Source of the DNA: Paenibacillus azoreducens
GTDB lineage: Bacteria; Bacillota; Bacilli; Paenibacillales; Paenibacillaceae
NCBI RefSeq assembly: GCF_021654775.1
Contig: NZ_AP025343.1
Location: forward strand, 6,105,501 to 6,169,500
Direction of reading: 5' to 3'
DNA length: 64,000 bases
Within the stretch, counting starts at the first letter, position 1; each line of letters begins with the position of its first letter. Below the pieces are notes generated by a model. That model did not search any database. It was not told the origin of the DNA and worked only from the letters and a program-made list of their open reading frames with translations. Positions 37,754-46,970 of this stretch are shown piece after piece. A program made the position numbers and the translations under genes.

Positions 37754-38587
37754 TTATTTGGCTTTCTGTTCAATGATCGATTTCGCAAAATCCAGGACGT
37801 CCGTTTTCGCGTCTTTTGCAAGAATCATAATCGAATAATTTAACGGGCGATTTGTATCTGTCCAATGCAAACGACTCATGGTTTTCGAATCCGTCACGTA
37901 AGTACACTCAATGCCGCCAATATCTATGGTTTCGAATTTTTCGTTGGAACCGACAAAAGGAGGGGCCAGTGGTTTGACGGGAATTCCGCCTTCTACCGGT
38001 ACTTCGCCTAGTGAATGGGATGTAGATAACATAATCTCCACTGAGCCTTTCACGAACGTAAGGGATGTACTATCCCCTTCGCCGCCTGTCTCTACTGGCA
38101 TGGTATAAACCTCTTTGCCTCCCTTTGCCGCCTCTGCCTTTAATTGCTTATCCAGCTTCTTGTATAATTCCGACGAACTGTCGGGGGTCTTCATATAAAT
38201 AACTCCTTCCTTAAATTTATAATTCTTTGGAAAAGTTTCAGAGATCTTAAAGGAAGGAGCTTTCATTTGCTCGGCTTTGGCTACGAGAGCGTCGTAATCC
38301 TTAAATACGTATCCTTTGCTTACAAACGAGATTGGATCGAACTGGCGTTTTTCTTTGTGGGGAAGATAATATGCGATCACTTCACCTGGTTGAACCTTGG
38401 CAAACAGCTTATTGACCTGCTCCTCCGGTGAAGCCGTTTTTTTGTCGGCTTTGGCGCCGGCAGATATTTGGGTCGCCTGACCTTTTGACGCCGCCGGAAC
38501 GGCGGCATATGCGCTTGCCGTCCCGGCAAGGATCATGACGGCTGTTAGTGACGAAACGATTGCGATTTTGGTTTTAAACTTTTCCAT
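37754..38587 (-). CDS. secreted protein, tandem paralogue 2
   Basis: 277 residues, same signal peptide and layout as paralogue 1. The region around GGEGDSTSLTFVKGSVEI is identical to paralogue 1. The C-terminal 90 residues differ most (PVEGGIPVKPLAPPFVGSNEKFETIDIGG-type linker, LHWTDTNRPLNYSIMILAKDAKTDVLDFAKSII). The 5' flank of about 190 bp is nearly identical to that of paralogue 1. Likely exported; role unknown. Confidence 0.75.
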   Translation of the reverse strand: MEKFKTKIAIVSSLTAVMILAGTASAYAAVPAASKGQATQISAGAKADKKTASPEEQVNKLFAKVQPGEVIAYYLPHKEKRQFDPISFVSKGYVFKDYDALVAKAEQMKAPSFKISETFPKNYKFKEGVIYMKTPDSSSELYKKLDKQLKAEAAKGGKEVYTMPVETGGEGDSTSLTFVKGSVEIMLSTSHSLGEVPVEGGIPVKPLAPPFVGSNEKFETIDIGGIECTYVTDSKTMSRLHWTDTNRPLNYSIMILAKDAKTDVLDFAKSIIEQKAK

Positions 38588-38747
38588 TTGTTCTCCTTTC
38601 GGTCATTAGCCTTGCGAATTTGAACTTCACCTGGTATAACACCTGGCAGGAACAAAAGGGGACAATTCACAAGAATATTTTGAGGTTACTAGTAGTTTTC
38701 TGTTTCGCAGGCAGCACGAGCTCAACTGGCTTAAGCCATCATAAAGC

Positions 38748-38781
38748 AAACTCCAGGACCGTTCATACGAACATGGAGTTT
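38748..38781 (-). terminator. decayed terminator of paralogue 3
   Basis: AAACTCCAGGACCGT ... ACGAACATGGAGTTT: third copy of the hairpin with three mismatches in the stem, so probably weaker. The gene's stop is six bases away. Confidence 0.7.
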
Positions 38782-38786
38782 GTGTT

Positions 38787-39599
38787 TTATTTGGCTTCTG
38801 GTTCAATGATCGCTTTCGCAAAACGCAGCACATCCGCTTTCGCGTTATCTGCAAAAATCGAATAATTTACCGAACCGCTTGTATCCGTCCAGCTCAAGCG
38901 ACTTTTTAGTTTCGGAGCCGTCGTGTAGGTACACTTGATGCCGCCGATAACCATAGTTTCGGTTTTTTCATCGGGATTGCTGAAAGGCACCGGAGTTCCC
39001 TCCATTGGTTTCGGAGGCTTTACATGGGATGCGTATAACGAAATTTCCACTGAACCCTTCACGAATGTAAGGGCTGCGCCTGATGCTTCGCCTGTCCCGT
39101 CTTCGACCGGAATGGTATAAAACTCTTTGCCTCCCTTTGCCGCCTCTGCCCTTAATTGCTTATCCAGCTTCTTGTATAATTCCGACGATTCATCAGGCTC
39201 CTTCAGATATAAAACGCCACTCTTAAATTTATAATCCTTCGGATATGTTTCCGGGATCTCCAAGGAAGGAGCGTTCATTTGCGCCGCTTTGGCTGTGTAG
39301 GCGTCATAATCAGTAAGCACGTATCCTTTTCCCGAAAACAAAATTCGATCAGTCAGGTTTATTTTTTTGTCGGGGATATAGTATGCGATCATTTCACCCG
39401 GTTGAAGCTTGGTAACCAGATTATAGACCTGCTCCTCCGGTGAAGCCGTTTTTTTGTCGGCTTTGGCTCCGGCAGATATCTCGGTCGCCTGACCTTTTGA
39501 CGCTGCCGGAACGGCGGCATATGCGCTTGCCGTCCCGGCAAGGATCATGACGGCTGTTAGTGACGAAACGATTGCGATTTTGGTTTTAAACTTTTCCAT
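38787..39599 (-). CDS. secreted protein, tandem paralogue 3
   Basis: About 270 residues. Signal peptide identical to paralogue 2. The middle is the most diverged part (DKKINLTDRILFSGKGYVLTDYDAYTAKAAQMNAPSLEI order, GTGEASGAALTFVKGSVEI). The C-terminal 75 residues are nearly identical to paralogue 1. Starts at 39599 after AAAGGAGAAC; the frame is open a further 36 bases. The three genes are presumably the product of tandem duplication followed by gene conversion. Confidence 0.75.
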   Translation of the reverse strand: MEKFKTKIAIVSSLTAVMILAGTASAYAAVPAASKGQATEISAGAKADKKTASPEEQVYNLVTKLQPGEMIAYYIPDKKINLTDRILFSGKGYVLTDYDAYTAKAAQMNAPSLEIPETYPKDYKFKSGVLYLKEPDESSELYKKLDKQLRAEAAKGGKEFYTIPVEDGTGEASGAALTFVKGSVEISLYASHVKPPKPMEGTPVPFSNPDEKTETMVIGGIKCTYTTAPKLKSRLSWTDTSGSVNYSIFADNAKADVLRFAKAIIEPEAK

Positions 39600-39714
39600 T
39601 TGTTCTCCTTTCGGTACTGGGAATTTGAACTTCACACGGTATGACGCTCCACAGGAACAAAACGTTCACTTTATTTAAGTTATTGCTAACACCCAGCAGC
39701 AGATTGGAACAATA

Positions 39715-39752
39715 AAATGGCGGCACAGGAATCATTCCTTATGCCGCCATTT
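39715..39752. terminator. strong hairpin between paralogue 3 and the 39834 gene
   Basis: AAATGGCGGCA / TGCCGCCATTT with an inner AGGAAT/ATTCCT pair and flanking T/A-rich runs. It serves the minus-strand gene ending at 39834. Confidence 0.8.
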
Positions 39753-39833
39753 CTTTATTTTTGGATCCTATTTGATTGAACAAACTCCTCTTTTGGGAGA
39801 TTGTTTTTATTGTTACGTACAAATGCCTTGCTT

Positions 39834-40592
39834 TTATTCTTCTTTGGCTTTTTTCCCTTCAGCCCGGTCGTTGATCGTTACCGTCACCGGCGAATATTCA
39901 GCGATCACCGTTTGCCCGTGCACGGACACGCTGCCTTCAGGCGAAATATCTTTTTCGGTCATGATGCCAAGCGCGATCTTGAATTCATTGAATTTGACCG
40001 GGATATTTTTTTCGCGGCGGATTTCCTCCCCGTTCAAATAAAATACCGCTTCATCATGTGCACGGTCGTACGTGATTTTATATGTGTTGAACTCGCGTGC
40101 TTTGAAATTGGTATCTTCCTTGAAAATGCAGAAGTAACGCGTTTTATCGGATGGCGGCACCTCAACTCCGGGGAATGGCAGCACGGCATAAACGCTTGCG
40201 TACTTGTCGTTTCCCGCAAAAAAGTCGAGCGCCGCTCCGGTCGTGAAATCAAGCAAATTAAGCGAAACATAACCGTCGTACAGATCGCCTGGAACGGTAT
40301 TTTGAGTGCGGGCGCGGATTTGCAGCTCAAAGCTGACTTCGCCGGATTCCGGCACCTTGATCGTTTCCACGGAATAATACATATGTTTGGCGTTGTCCAA
40401 TATTTGAATCTGGTCGTTTTGACGGTTGAGCGGAGCCCGCACATACAGGATGCCGTTGCGCACGATCACGACCGCATTCGGTTCGCGGTATTCCCAGAAG
40501 GAGCCGTCCGGAAGTGGAAAACCGCCGATCTGCCAGACTTCGCCTTCCGATAAAATCGTATGAAAATCGCCAATGATTTTTTGTTGTTCCAT
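39834..40592 (-). CDS. conserved protein of unknown function, beta-rich
   Basis: About 252 residues, no signal peptide. Beta-strand-rich with segments such as GGFPLPDGSFWEYREPNAVV, GEVSFELQIRARTQNT, FDTTGAALDFFAGNDK-like and YKITYDRAHDEAVFYLNGEEIRR. The last resembles concanavalin-like lectin folds seen in small-molecule or sugar binding proteins. The end is a basic/acidic GKKAKEE tail. I choose the ATG at 40592; the frame is open to 40676. It follows the UbiA-type gene by 50 bp and is probably in its operon. Confidence 0.6.
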   Translation of the reverse strand: MEQQKIIGDFHTILSEGEVWQIGGFPLPDGSFWEYREPNAVVIVRNGILYVRAPLNRQNDQIQILDNAKHMYYSVETIKVPESGEVSFELQIRARTQNTVPGDLYDGYVSLNLLDFTTGAALDFFAGNDKYASVYAVLPFPGVEVPPSDKTRYFCIFKEDTNFKAREFNTYKITYDRAHDEAVFYLNGEEIRREKNIPVKFNEFKIALGIMTEKDISPEGSVSVHGQTVIAEYSPVTVTINDRAEGKKAKEE

Positions 40593-40644
40593 ATCGCTTC
40601 TACTTCCTTTCTTGTATGGATCAATACATGCGCCAATAATGCGA

Positions 40645-41562
40645 TTAAATGAGTCCTTGAATGAACAGACATACAATCATGACCAGACCGCTAAGTTTCG
40701 TTGATTTCAGCGATGCGCCCATCAAAGGCAGATAAGCGCGGGACGCATTGCTCGGCTTCAGCTTGCCGTATACTTGAACCAAGGGCAGCATGGCCGGAAG
40801 CGCAAGCAATCCGTACACCGGAAGCGCTCCGGCAATTACGCTGACGACCAGCGATACTGCTGCAAGCAGCAGCAAAAATCTCGAAAAGGCCAGCGCTCTT
40901 CGCTCTCCCCACACAACCACCAGCGTACGTTTTCCCGCCTGCCGGTCGGCCTGCCAATGCAGAAAATGATGATTAAACAAAACAAGCGTGGTGAGCAGCC
41001 CGATCGGCAGCGACAGCAGCAGCGCTCTCAGGTCCAGATGGGAGGTTTGCACATAATAAGAACCCATTACCGGAAGCACGCCAAAAGAAAGCAGGATTGC
41101 GATTTCGCTGTATCCTTTTCCCCGGTATCCGAATTTCAGCGGAGGCGCTACATAGAAATAGGCGATCAAACCGCCCAAAGCTCCAAAAACAAACGCCCAA
41201 ATGCCTGAACATACCGCCAGCACGATACCGCAAACGGCCGCAACGCCAAAAAGCCCCCAAGTGATGGCGGCAAACTTGCGGACGCTCCAAATTCCGTTCG
41301 TTAAAAATCCCGAGTTTGTCGATACCGCATCCACGGTTTCTTTGGCTGCCGTATCCGTTCCGCTTTTGTAGTCCCACAGATCATTGATCATGTTGGAAAA
41401 TAAATGGGCTGACGCAGCCCCGACCAGCGTAAGCAGAAACAGCCAGACATTAAATGCCCCGTTCCAGACGAACGCTCCAAGCGCTCCAAGCGCAACCGGA
41501 ATGAGCATAACGGGTATGACTCCGAACCGCGCAGCTTTTCTGAATTGTTTGAGCATATCCAA
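40645..41562 (-). CDS. UbiA-family prenyltransferase
   Basis: 305 residues, eight to nine membrane helices. The first aspartate-rich motif is NMINDLWDYKSGTD (near residue 60) and the second is in HWQADRQAGKRT (near 205), which bind Mg and the prenyl diphosphate. It probably transfers a prenyl chain to an aromatic acceptor, in the manner of MenA. Because menaquinone MenA is normally elsewhere, this may be a secondary enzyme. The TTG at 41562 has GGAG at good spacing; an ATG follows at 41556. Confidence 0.85.
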   Translation of the reverse strand: MDMLKQFRKAARFGVIPVMLIPVALGALGAFVWNGAFNVWLFLLTLVGAASAHLFSNMINDLWDYKSGTDTAAKETVDAVSTNSGFLTNGIWSVRKFAAITWGLFGVAAVCGIVLAVCSGIWAFVFGALGGLIAYFYVAPPLKFGYRGKGYSEIAILLSFGVLPVMGSYYVQTSHLDLRALLLSLPIGLLTTLVLFNHHFLHWQADRQAGKRTLVVVWGERRALAFSRFLLLLAAVSLVVSVIAGALPVYGLLALPAMLPLVQVYGKLKPSNASRAYLPLMGASLKSTKLSGLVMIVCLFIQGLI

Positions 41563-41868
41563 ACGGATCTCCTTTCCTCTTAAAATGCCGGACGCATCGC
41601 CGGGAATATCATATTCGGACGGAAATCAGACCCGATGCCGCCGAAGCAAATGATAATTTTCACAAACTATCCTATTTCAAGCCGACCCTTGCAGGGACGG
41701 CATACATTTAGGGATCGCCTGTGTTTTTTTCTACTCTTCAAGGATAGCATAGTTTATCGATTTTTGTCATGAAAATGTAGAATTTGCTATCGCGAAGTAT
41801 GCATAAAATCACAGACGGAATTTCCAGGCGGCATCCTTATGTATTTCATTGTTGTTTCTTTGATTCCC

Positions 41869-42726
41869 CTATAATTTCAATGAATTATAAATATTCTCCG
41901 TATATTTGGTAATGGCTGCATCATAATGAGGATATTCATAACCGAGTCTTTCCCCTACGGCTTTGGAATATTTGCGAAATAATTCGTAGCAGGTAAATAA
42001 AGACTGCCACATGTTCGGATAACTGTTCCCGGAATAAGTGGACAACAGCGTTTGCCAATCTTCTTGCGGCAGATATCGGTCGATGAACTTATAGTTTTTA
42101 CCCACGCTAAAGGAATAACCCCGCTCTGCACCGATCTGCCAAGACATCATTCGCAGCAAATTAGGGCGGGCAATCTCGTTCAAATGATCCACGGCAAAAA
42201 GAATCTCTTTTCTTGCCAGACCTTTGACCACGTACGTAGAGACCATCCAAAATTCATTGCAGCAATCGTCGAACTCCCTTGCGGTCGGTTTCCGGATCCA
42301 ATACTGCCTGTCGCTTGCAGCTGCTTTATTTTGAATGAGGCCATCTTTATCAAGCAAAATCTCAACCAAACCATCGCTGCCTGCAAAATAATCTTCGACT
42401 TCATTGATCGGGATCAGCGTCAGATCCAACTTACAGCCATCTTCAAAAAGAATGATGTACGAAAACCAATTCCCCAGTTCCGGCGGAAAAAGCTCCATTG
42501 CTTCGGGTTTTTGCATCATCGCACGATCCCCGAACACATTCAGCCAGGCATCATTTTCTTTGAAAGAGTCCATATCCGTTACAAAATAAGAAATGTCGTA
42601 ATCTTGGAATGCATCCCGGGGAATGTTCGGATTAGTGCGTGATCCTTCCAAAGTCGCCATACGAATCCGATTGTCGTTCGCGGCAAAATCAATAAACATC
42701 TTCATCATTTCTTGTTCGTTTCTCAT
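41869..42726 (-). CDS. aminoglycoside 6-adenylyltransferase, AadK-like
   Basis: 285 residues. The nucleotidyltransferase motif reads GSRTNP near residue 30 followed by DYDISYFV, giving the metal-binding aspartates, with a third in LDLTLIP. Overall layout follows the ANT(6)/AadK family that adenylates streptomycin. In Bacillus and Paenibacillus such genes are chromosomal and give low-level resistance. The start at 42726 has GGAGGG upstream. A long frame extends upstream to 42882 but lacks a ribosome site. Confidence 0.88.
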   Translation of the reverse strand: MRNEQEMMKMFIDFAANDNRIRMATLEGSRTNPNIPRDAFQDYDISYFVTDMDSFKENDAWLNVFGDRAMMQKPEAMELFPPELGNWFSYIILFEDGCKLDLTLIPINEVEDYFAGSDGLVEILLDKDGLIQNKAAASDRQYWIRKPTAREFDDCCNEFWMVSTYVVKGLARKEILFAVDHLNEIARPNLLRMMSWQIGAERGYSFSVGKNYKFIDRYLPQEDWQTLLSTYSGNSYPNMWQSLFTCYELFRKYSKAVGERLGYEYPHYDAAITKYTENIYNSLKL

Positions 42727-42909
42727 GGCGTGAACCCTCCGTCCCACATTTTGATTTTGGCAATTTTGCAAGCTCCCAAATCTATTATAAATCTTTAGCT
42801 TGCTAAACGAAATAAAGCTATGAACGCCGCCTAAAACAGCATCCATAGCTTTTAATTTCTGGAAAACACCCGAAAAAATCAATCAAAAAGTCCGAATTAA
42901 CGTTTGATA

Positions 42910-43087
42910 TTATCCAGCGCTTTTTTTTCCCAACCGATTGAGCAGCTGCTTATATAGGCTTTCCATCTTCACGTGTTTGCCGAGACTTTCCCAATAACCG
43001 TCGCTGCGCGGCCGCGGGACATAATCGCTCGGGACAAGGCCGGGAACCTTGCTCCCCACATGTAACTTGCGCGGATATGTAATGACA
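42910..43087 (-). pseudogene. 3' fragment of an unrecognised gene
   Basis: On the minus strand about 58 codons of protein-like sequence (VITYPRKLHVGSKVPGLVPS ... YWESLGKHVKMESLYKQLL) end at a TAA at 42910-42912. A stop lies just upstream in frame, with no start codon or ribosome site, so the beginning has been lost. Family not recognised. Confidence 0.5.
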
Positions 43088-43134
43088 TGTCGTTTTTATT
43101 GGTGGATTTGTGTTTTGTTAAGGAAATGGTTTTC

Positions 43135-43665
43135 TCAATTCATCGATCTGGCTACCTCAACCATTTGTTCTTTGGTAAGTTCTCCACTGTTCATCTCCAC
43201 ATACGTATCGCCTTGTATCCAATGCAGAATGCCGCCAGGACTTTGATTAACCCAAGCCTCAAAGTAAGCTTTGGCGCCATTGATTGGTATGACTTCACCG
43301 TTGGTTCTCTGCTGAAATATCTCTGTCTTGGTTCTTGTACGGGAGGTATGTTTTTGTAAGTCGATTTCTTCTATTTTTATTTCATATACATAATCCCTAG
43401 CCTTATGCTGCTCGATGCCCAACACGTACTTCCCCCTTTGATCGAAATAATGCAATCTCACGTCCCGATATGGACCGCTACCTTTAGGGAATGCCCATCT
43501 CACTTCAACCTTCCAGTTTTCAGTCTGCATTTCACCCGGCAGGAGCAGTTTAAAATCGGTATGGGATTTGATTTTTTGAAGATGTAAAGTTTCATCCCCT
43601 ATTGCTATGTCTCCTAATTTAACGGACACCACAGACGTTATTTGGCTAAAAACAGCCACTTTCAA
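43135..43665 (-). CDS. DUF4367-like protein, probably 5'-truncated
   Basis: Frame of 176 residues. The C-terminal GGILHWIQGDTYVEMNSG and LTKEQMVEVARSMN match the closing part of DUF4367 domains. The first 15-20 residues are encoded by a family C repeat (FSQITSVVSV region), and no ribosome site precedes the ATG. DUF4367 proteins often carry an N-terminal anti-sigma or signal segment, absent here. Probably a gene whose front was replaced by repeat sequence. Confidence 0.5.
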   Translation of the reverse strand: MKVAVFSQITSVVSVKLGDIAIGDETLHLQKIKSHTDFKLLLPGEMQTENWKVEVRWAFPKGSGPYRDVRLHYFDQRGKYVLGIEQHKARDYVYEIKIEEIDLQKHTSRTRTKTEIFQQRTNGEVIPINGAKAYFEAWVNQSPGGILHWIQGDTYVEMNSGELTKEQMVEVARSMN

Positions 43666-44110
43666 TTTCTAACGGTCACCACGGCGCTTATTTGCTTCAA
43701 ACCATCGTCAAAAGAGGTATTTTCACTAATTAGCTGCAGCTGTGTCCGTTAGAATTCAAAAAGGTCGAAATTAACCTCTTTAACTGCCGCTGTGTCCGTT
43801 AGAAGTTCACATGACCTCACGGTCAACACCAACAATGAAAATGTTATGGTTTTTGTCTCAAAAACAGCAAAAGCATATTTTCATATAAATTCAAAAAGGT
43901 TGAAATTACTCTCTTTAGCAGCCGCTATGTCCGTTAAAGTTTAAGCGAGCTCCCCCTCTGCGCCTTTACCACATTTAACGGACAACACAGAACGCTATTT
44001 AGCGAAAAACAACCATTTTCAATTTCTAACGGTCACCACGGCGCTTAATTTGCTTCAAACCGTCGCCAAAAGAGGTATTTTCAATTCCGAACGGCCACCC
44101 CAGCGCCCTT
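43600..44110. repeat. family C repeat block (TAACGGACA units)
   Basis: A unit with AACGGACACCACAG, an A-rich middle, CAATTTCTAACGGTCACCAC and CAAAAGAGGTATTTTCA occurs at about 43619-43723 and 43976-44085. In between, the inverse motif (CTGTGTCCGTTAGAA) recurs at about 43738, 43789 and 43909. Direct and inverted copies could fold into long stems. No gene is present. Confidence 0.75.
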
Positions 44111-44198
44111 ATCATGCCCATTTGTAATCTTTTGTTCATTCGCCGTTCATACAATTTTTCTACAATAACCTTGAACTTGGCAACTAGGGGGAAAAACG

Positions 44199-44639
44199 AT
44201 GTTTGGATTTATGCTGTTCCTGCATTTCGTCGGCCTATTCGCCTGGATGGGCGGACTGATTACCGTGATCGTGATGATTGGGCTGCTCGGCAAGCAGGCC
44301 GGATCATCACGGGATGCCAACCTGCTGGCCCGGAAAAGCGTGAACATCTTCAGTTGGCTGGCGCATCCGGGGGCCGTGCTTGTACTCGGCAGCGGATTTT
44401 ATCTTCTTACGCAAATGGGTTCCGGCAGCAAACCGCTTTGGCTCGACATCATGGAGAAGGGCGGCGGTGCGATTGCGATCCTGTCTTTGATTGTCACCGG
44501 CATTCTTGGCAGCAGGGTTCAGAAAAAACTAAAGGCCGCCCAAGGGCAGCCCGTCAAAGCAACCGGATATTTAACCACCATGTCCGTCCTTATGGTCGTG
44601 ATTCTTGGCGTGGTTTTTGCTGTAAGCTTAAAAGTATAA
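44199..44639 (+). CDS. small integral membrane protein, CopD/DUF2269-like
   Basis: 146 residues with four membrane helices. FLHFVGLFAWMGGLITVIVM, a short loop, then HPGAVLVLGSGFYLL give the pattern of CopD/DUF2269-type proteins (a histidine in helices 1 and 2 could bind heme or copper). Role unknown. AGGGGGAAA precedes the ATG. It is followed by a strong terminator. Confidence 0.65.
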   Translation: MFGFMLFLHFVGLFAWMGGLITVIVMIGLLGKQAGSSRDANLLARKSVNIFSWLAHPGAVLVLGSGFYLLTQMGSGSKPLWLDIMEKGGGAIAILSLIVTGILGSRVQKKLKAAQGQPVKATGYLTTMSVLMVVILGVVFAVSLKV

Positions 44640-44684
44640 ACAGAATTTAAGTAACACTTCATTAAACATGAACTTTCCAATTCA

Positions 44685-44724
44685 AAAAGGCCGTCCCAAC
44701 AGTTTGAAGCGTTGGGCGGCCTTT
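44685..44724. terminator. bidirectional terminator
   Basis: AAAGGCCGTCCCAAC / GTTGGGCGGCCTTT with T-rich ends. Separates the membrane protein gene from the convergent GDPD gene. Confidence 0.92.
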
Positions 44725-44758
44725 GTTCTGCGGTAAAAGTACATCAAGTCAGGTAAGT

Positions 44759-45646
44759 TCAGTTCTTTTTAGAGACAACGGTTTGAACCGATTTCCCCGC
44801 AGATTTTTGCGTTTTCTGGGCGTAATATGTTTTTAATTCCTCAGGCGTGACAAAATCGGTATAAAACCCGTATACGCCCCTTGACTTGTATTTTTCCATT
44901 TCATCAAGGCTGTTGATCGTATGGACAAAACTGAGCTTGTTTATTTTTTTCAAACTTCCCAAAAAACTGGCGTTCGCCCTCCATTCCGGCATCGTAACTG
45001 CAGTGATTTTAGGATGTTCCTTTACGAATTGCAGCACTTTTTGGTTCGAATCCGTCGTTTGGTACAGCGTATAAACATAGGATTCAAAAGGATATACATT
45101 TTCGATGGTGGTATACATGCCTTCGTTATATATTTGCGGGATAATCCGCTTAAGCAAATACGGGTCTTCATTGAGAAGTTCCACGATTTGGCCGAATTGC
45201 GCGGTGATCGTCTCTTTATCCATGCTTTTCGTATCGGTAATAAAATAAATATCCGGGTACTCATGCAGAAGATCCACAATATCGCTAAATGAAAGCACAT
45301 TATACTTATCAAACATTTTTAGTTCTTTCATGTCAGCAAGCGGCAGCGGTCCTCCCGTCATTTCAGGCGTCAGGGTTTGTCCCAAAGACTGAAAAGCATA
45401 TAAAGACCAATCATGCCGTCCAATCAAATAACCGTCAGATGTAAACTGAAGATCAATTTCAAACAGTCGCTGCCCTTTTTCATAATTGGTTTCAAAGGCT
45501 TCATAAGAATTGGTATATGCCTTTTGATCGATTCCCCCAAGCGCATGCGCAACCAGATTGTGGTCCGTCCACCCGGATGCCAAGGCAGGAGTGCTGAAAG
45601 CAGGCAGACAAATCATAAACAGCAGTGCGGCGAGCCATTTTTTCAC
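44759..45646 (-). CDS. secreted glycerophosphodiester phosphodiesterase-family protein
   Basis: About 296 residues. A GTG at 45646 (TGGAGG upstream) gives a clean signal peptide (KKWLAALLFMICLPAF, cleavage after ALA). The catalytic pattern is AHALGG, then FEIDLQFTSDGYLIGRHDW, the E-x-D and HD pairs of GDPD enzymes. The end is rich in lysine. It probably hydrolyses glycerophosphodiesters, possibly from teichoic acid or lipids. The frame is open to 45697 but the longer start spoils the signal peptide. Confidence 0.85.
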   Translation of the reverse strand: MKKWLAALLFMICLPAFSTPALASGWTDHNLVAHALGGIDQKAYTNSYEAFETNYEKGQRLFEIDLQFTSDGYLIGRHDWSLYAFQSLGQTLTPEMTGGPLPLADMKELKMFDKYNVLSFSDIVDLLHEYPDIYFITDTKSMDKETITAQFGQIVELLNEDPYLLKRIIPQIYNEGMYTTIENVYPFESYVYTLYQTTDSNQKVLQFVKEHPKITAVTMPEWRANASFLGSLKKINKLSFVHTINSLDEMEKYKSRGVYGFYTDFVTPEELKTYYAQKTQKSAGKSVQTVVSKKN

Positions 45647-45789
45647 TTCCAAACCTCCAAATGATATTCTCAGTAATTTCCTTTTATATGTTAACATGTT
45701 TTTAGTAAAAAGGTTTCGCCAATTTGCGCATTTTTTCGATTCCGGGTATGATCAGAACAAATTCATTTCCTTAAAAGAAAGGAGGTTTG

Positions 45790-46263
45790 ATGGTGGGAAT
45801 TTGGAAGGAGTGGGTCCTGCAGCAGGAGCAGCTTCTTGATGAGGTGTGGGCATTAAGCGGACGTTATATCGAGGATCTGAACAATAAAAATATTTTTCTG
45901 CAAACATTTCTGCATGCTTGTTCCGATACGGGAACGGATCCGGCATGCGACTATCTGGAAATGTTCGATAGCGATCCTCCGGAATTCATTTCGATTGTCC
46001 AGACTTCTGCCGATACGATTGAAGTGATCGCCGAGATCGGGTACGGTCTTTCAGTATGGCATCACGGAAAGCAGCTTGGCAAAGTAACGGCAGCAGCCAG
46101 GGGAATTTTCACTTTCAAACTCGTTGACCAGGCTTCCCGCAAACCCGTCCCGATATCGGACGAAATCGACCTAGCCCTCAATCGATGCGAAATATGCCGC
46201 CTTGAGCTGCAGGAAATGCATAATATCGAGGAATATTACGATGATTATACGATGGTTTTCTAG
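45790..46263 (+). CDS. hypothetical protein, 157 residues
   Basis: Acidic soluble protein without a signal peptide; notable parts are LQTFLHACSDTGTDPACDYLEM, VWHHGKQLGKV and a C-terminal cysteine pair (RCEIC) ahead of EEYYDDY. The AAAGGAGG site precedes both an ATG (45790) and a GTG (45793). It is followed by family A elements. Not recognised. Confidence 0.6.
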   Translation: MVGIWKEWVLQQEQLLDEVWALSGRYIEDLNNKNIFLQTFLHACSDTGTDPACDYLEMFDSDPPEFISIVQTSADTIEVIAEIGYGLSVWHHGKQLGKVTAAARGIFTFKLVDQASRKPVPISDEIDLALNRCEICRLELQEMHNIEEYYDDYTMVF

Positions 46264-46270
46264 CCATATT

Positions 46271-46415
46271 AAAATAACCCCATAAAGAGTATCGGAAAGA
46301 ATTCCGACGACTCTCGAAGAGGGGCGCTTTTGCGGAGCAAAAGTACTTAGTGACGCAGGCCTTCGAGGCTATTCCGAGTACTTTGCAGGGACCCCAGGAA
46401 CTTTATAAGTTCTTA
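46271..46415 (+). repeat. family A hairpin element, copy 8 (long form, diverged)
   Basis: Arms CCCCATAAAGA / ACTTTGCAGGG with one insert module containing CTTTTGCGGAGCAAAAG. The central segment (GCAGGCCTTCGAGGCTATTCCG) differs from other copies. Directly followed by copy 9. Confidence 0.8.
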
Positions 46416-46416
46416 T

Positions 46417-46503
46417 AAAATAACCCCACAAAGTGGAGCCTATGCTTCGATGCTTATTCCAAATACTTTGCGGGGACCCCCAAAAAAACTTATAAATTCT
46501 ATA
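46417..46503 (+). repeat. family A hairpin element, copy 9 (short form)
   Basis: Intact arms and tail, practically identical to copy 7 and to the short parts of copies 4 and 5. Runs into the terminator of the VOC gene. Confidence 0.9.
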
Positions 46504-46508
46504 CTGCT

Positions 46509-46539
46509 AAAAAAGGGACCGGTTTGCCCGTTCCCTTTC
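46509..46539 (-). terminator. terminator of the VOC gene
   Basis: AAGGGA / TCCCTT stem with C/G-rich inner pairs; on the minus strand the T-run comes from the family A tail (TTTTTTAG). Confidence 0.8.
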
Positions 46540-46544
46540 ATTCA

Positions 46545-46970
46545 CTATTCTTGGGAGGCCTCTCCGCTGAGCTGCCATGTAATGCCGAAACGGTCGCGAA
46601 CCATGCCATAAAGCGGGCTCCAGAATGTTTCCTGAAGCTCCATCTTAACTTGTCCACCCTCGGCAAGAGCATGATAGATCGATTTTAACCGCTCCAGATC
46701 CTTCGTATTAATCGCAATACTCAGCTGATCGCCAAGCTGAAACGGATTTCCCGGAAAGGTATCGGAGAACATCAGCCTTTGGCCATCGAATTCCAGAGCC
46801 GCATGCAGCACGCGGTTTTTGGCTTCCTCCGGCATCGGATGGCTATTTCCCGGCATATCGCCGAACCGCTGAATTCCTAAATTTTTGGCTCCGAGCACTT
46901 TTTCATAGAATGCGACCGCTTCAGCGCACTCTCCATCCAAATTGATATACGGTGCAATCTTCAAGCTCAT
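46545..46970 (-). CDS. VOC-family protein, PhnB/YjdN-like
   Basis: 141 residues. Follows the PhnB pattern: APYINLDGECAEAVAFYEKVLGAK, HAALEFDGQRLMFSDT and a late WSPLYGMVRDRFGITWQL. Metal-binding residues of classical glyoxalases are partly missing, as is usual in this subgroup. Function unknown. CAGGAGGAC precedes the ATG. Confidence 0.85.
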   Translation of the reverse strand: MSLKIAPYINLDGECAEAVAFYEKVLGAKNLGIQRFGDMPGNSHPMPEEAKNRVLHAALEFDGQRLMFSDTFPGNPFQLGDQLSIAINTKDLERLKSIYHALAEGGQVKMELQETFWSPLYGMVRDRFGITWQLSGEASQE

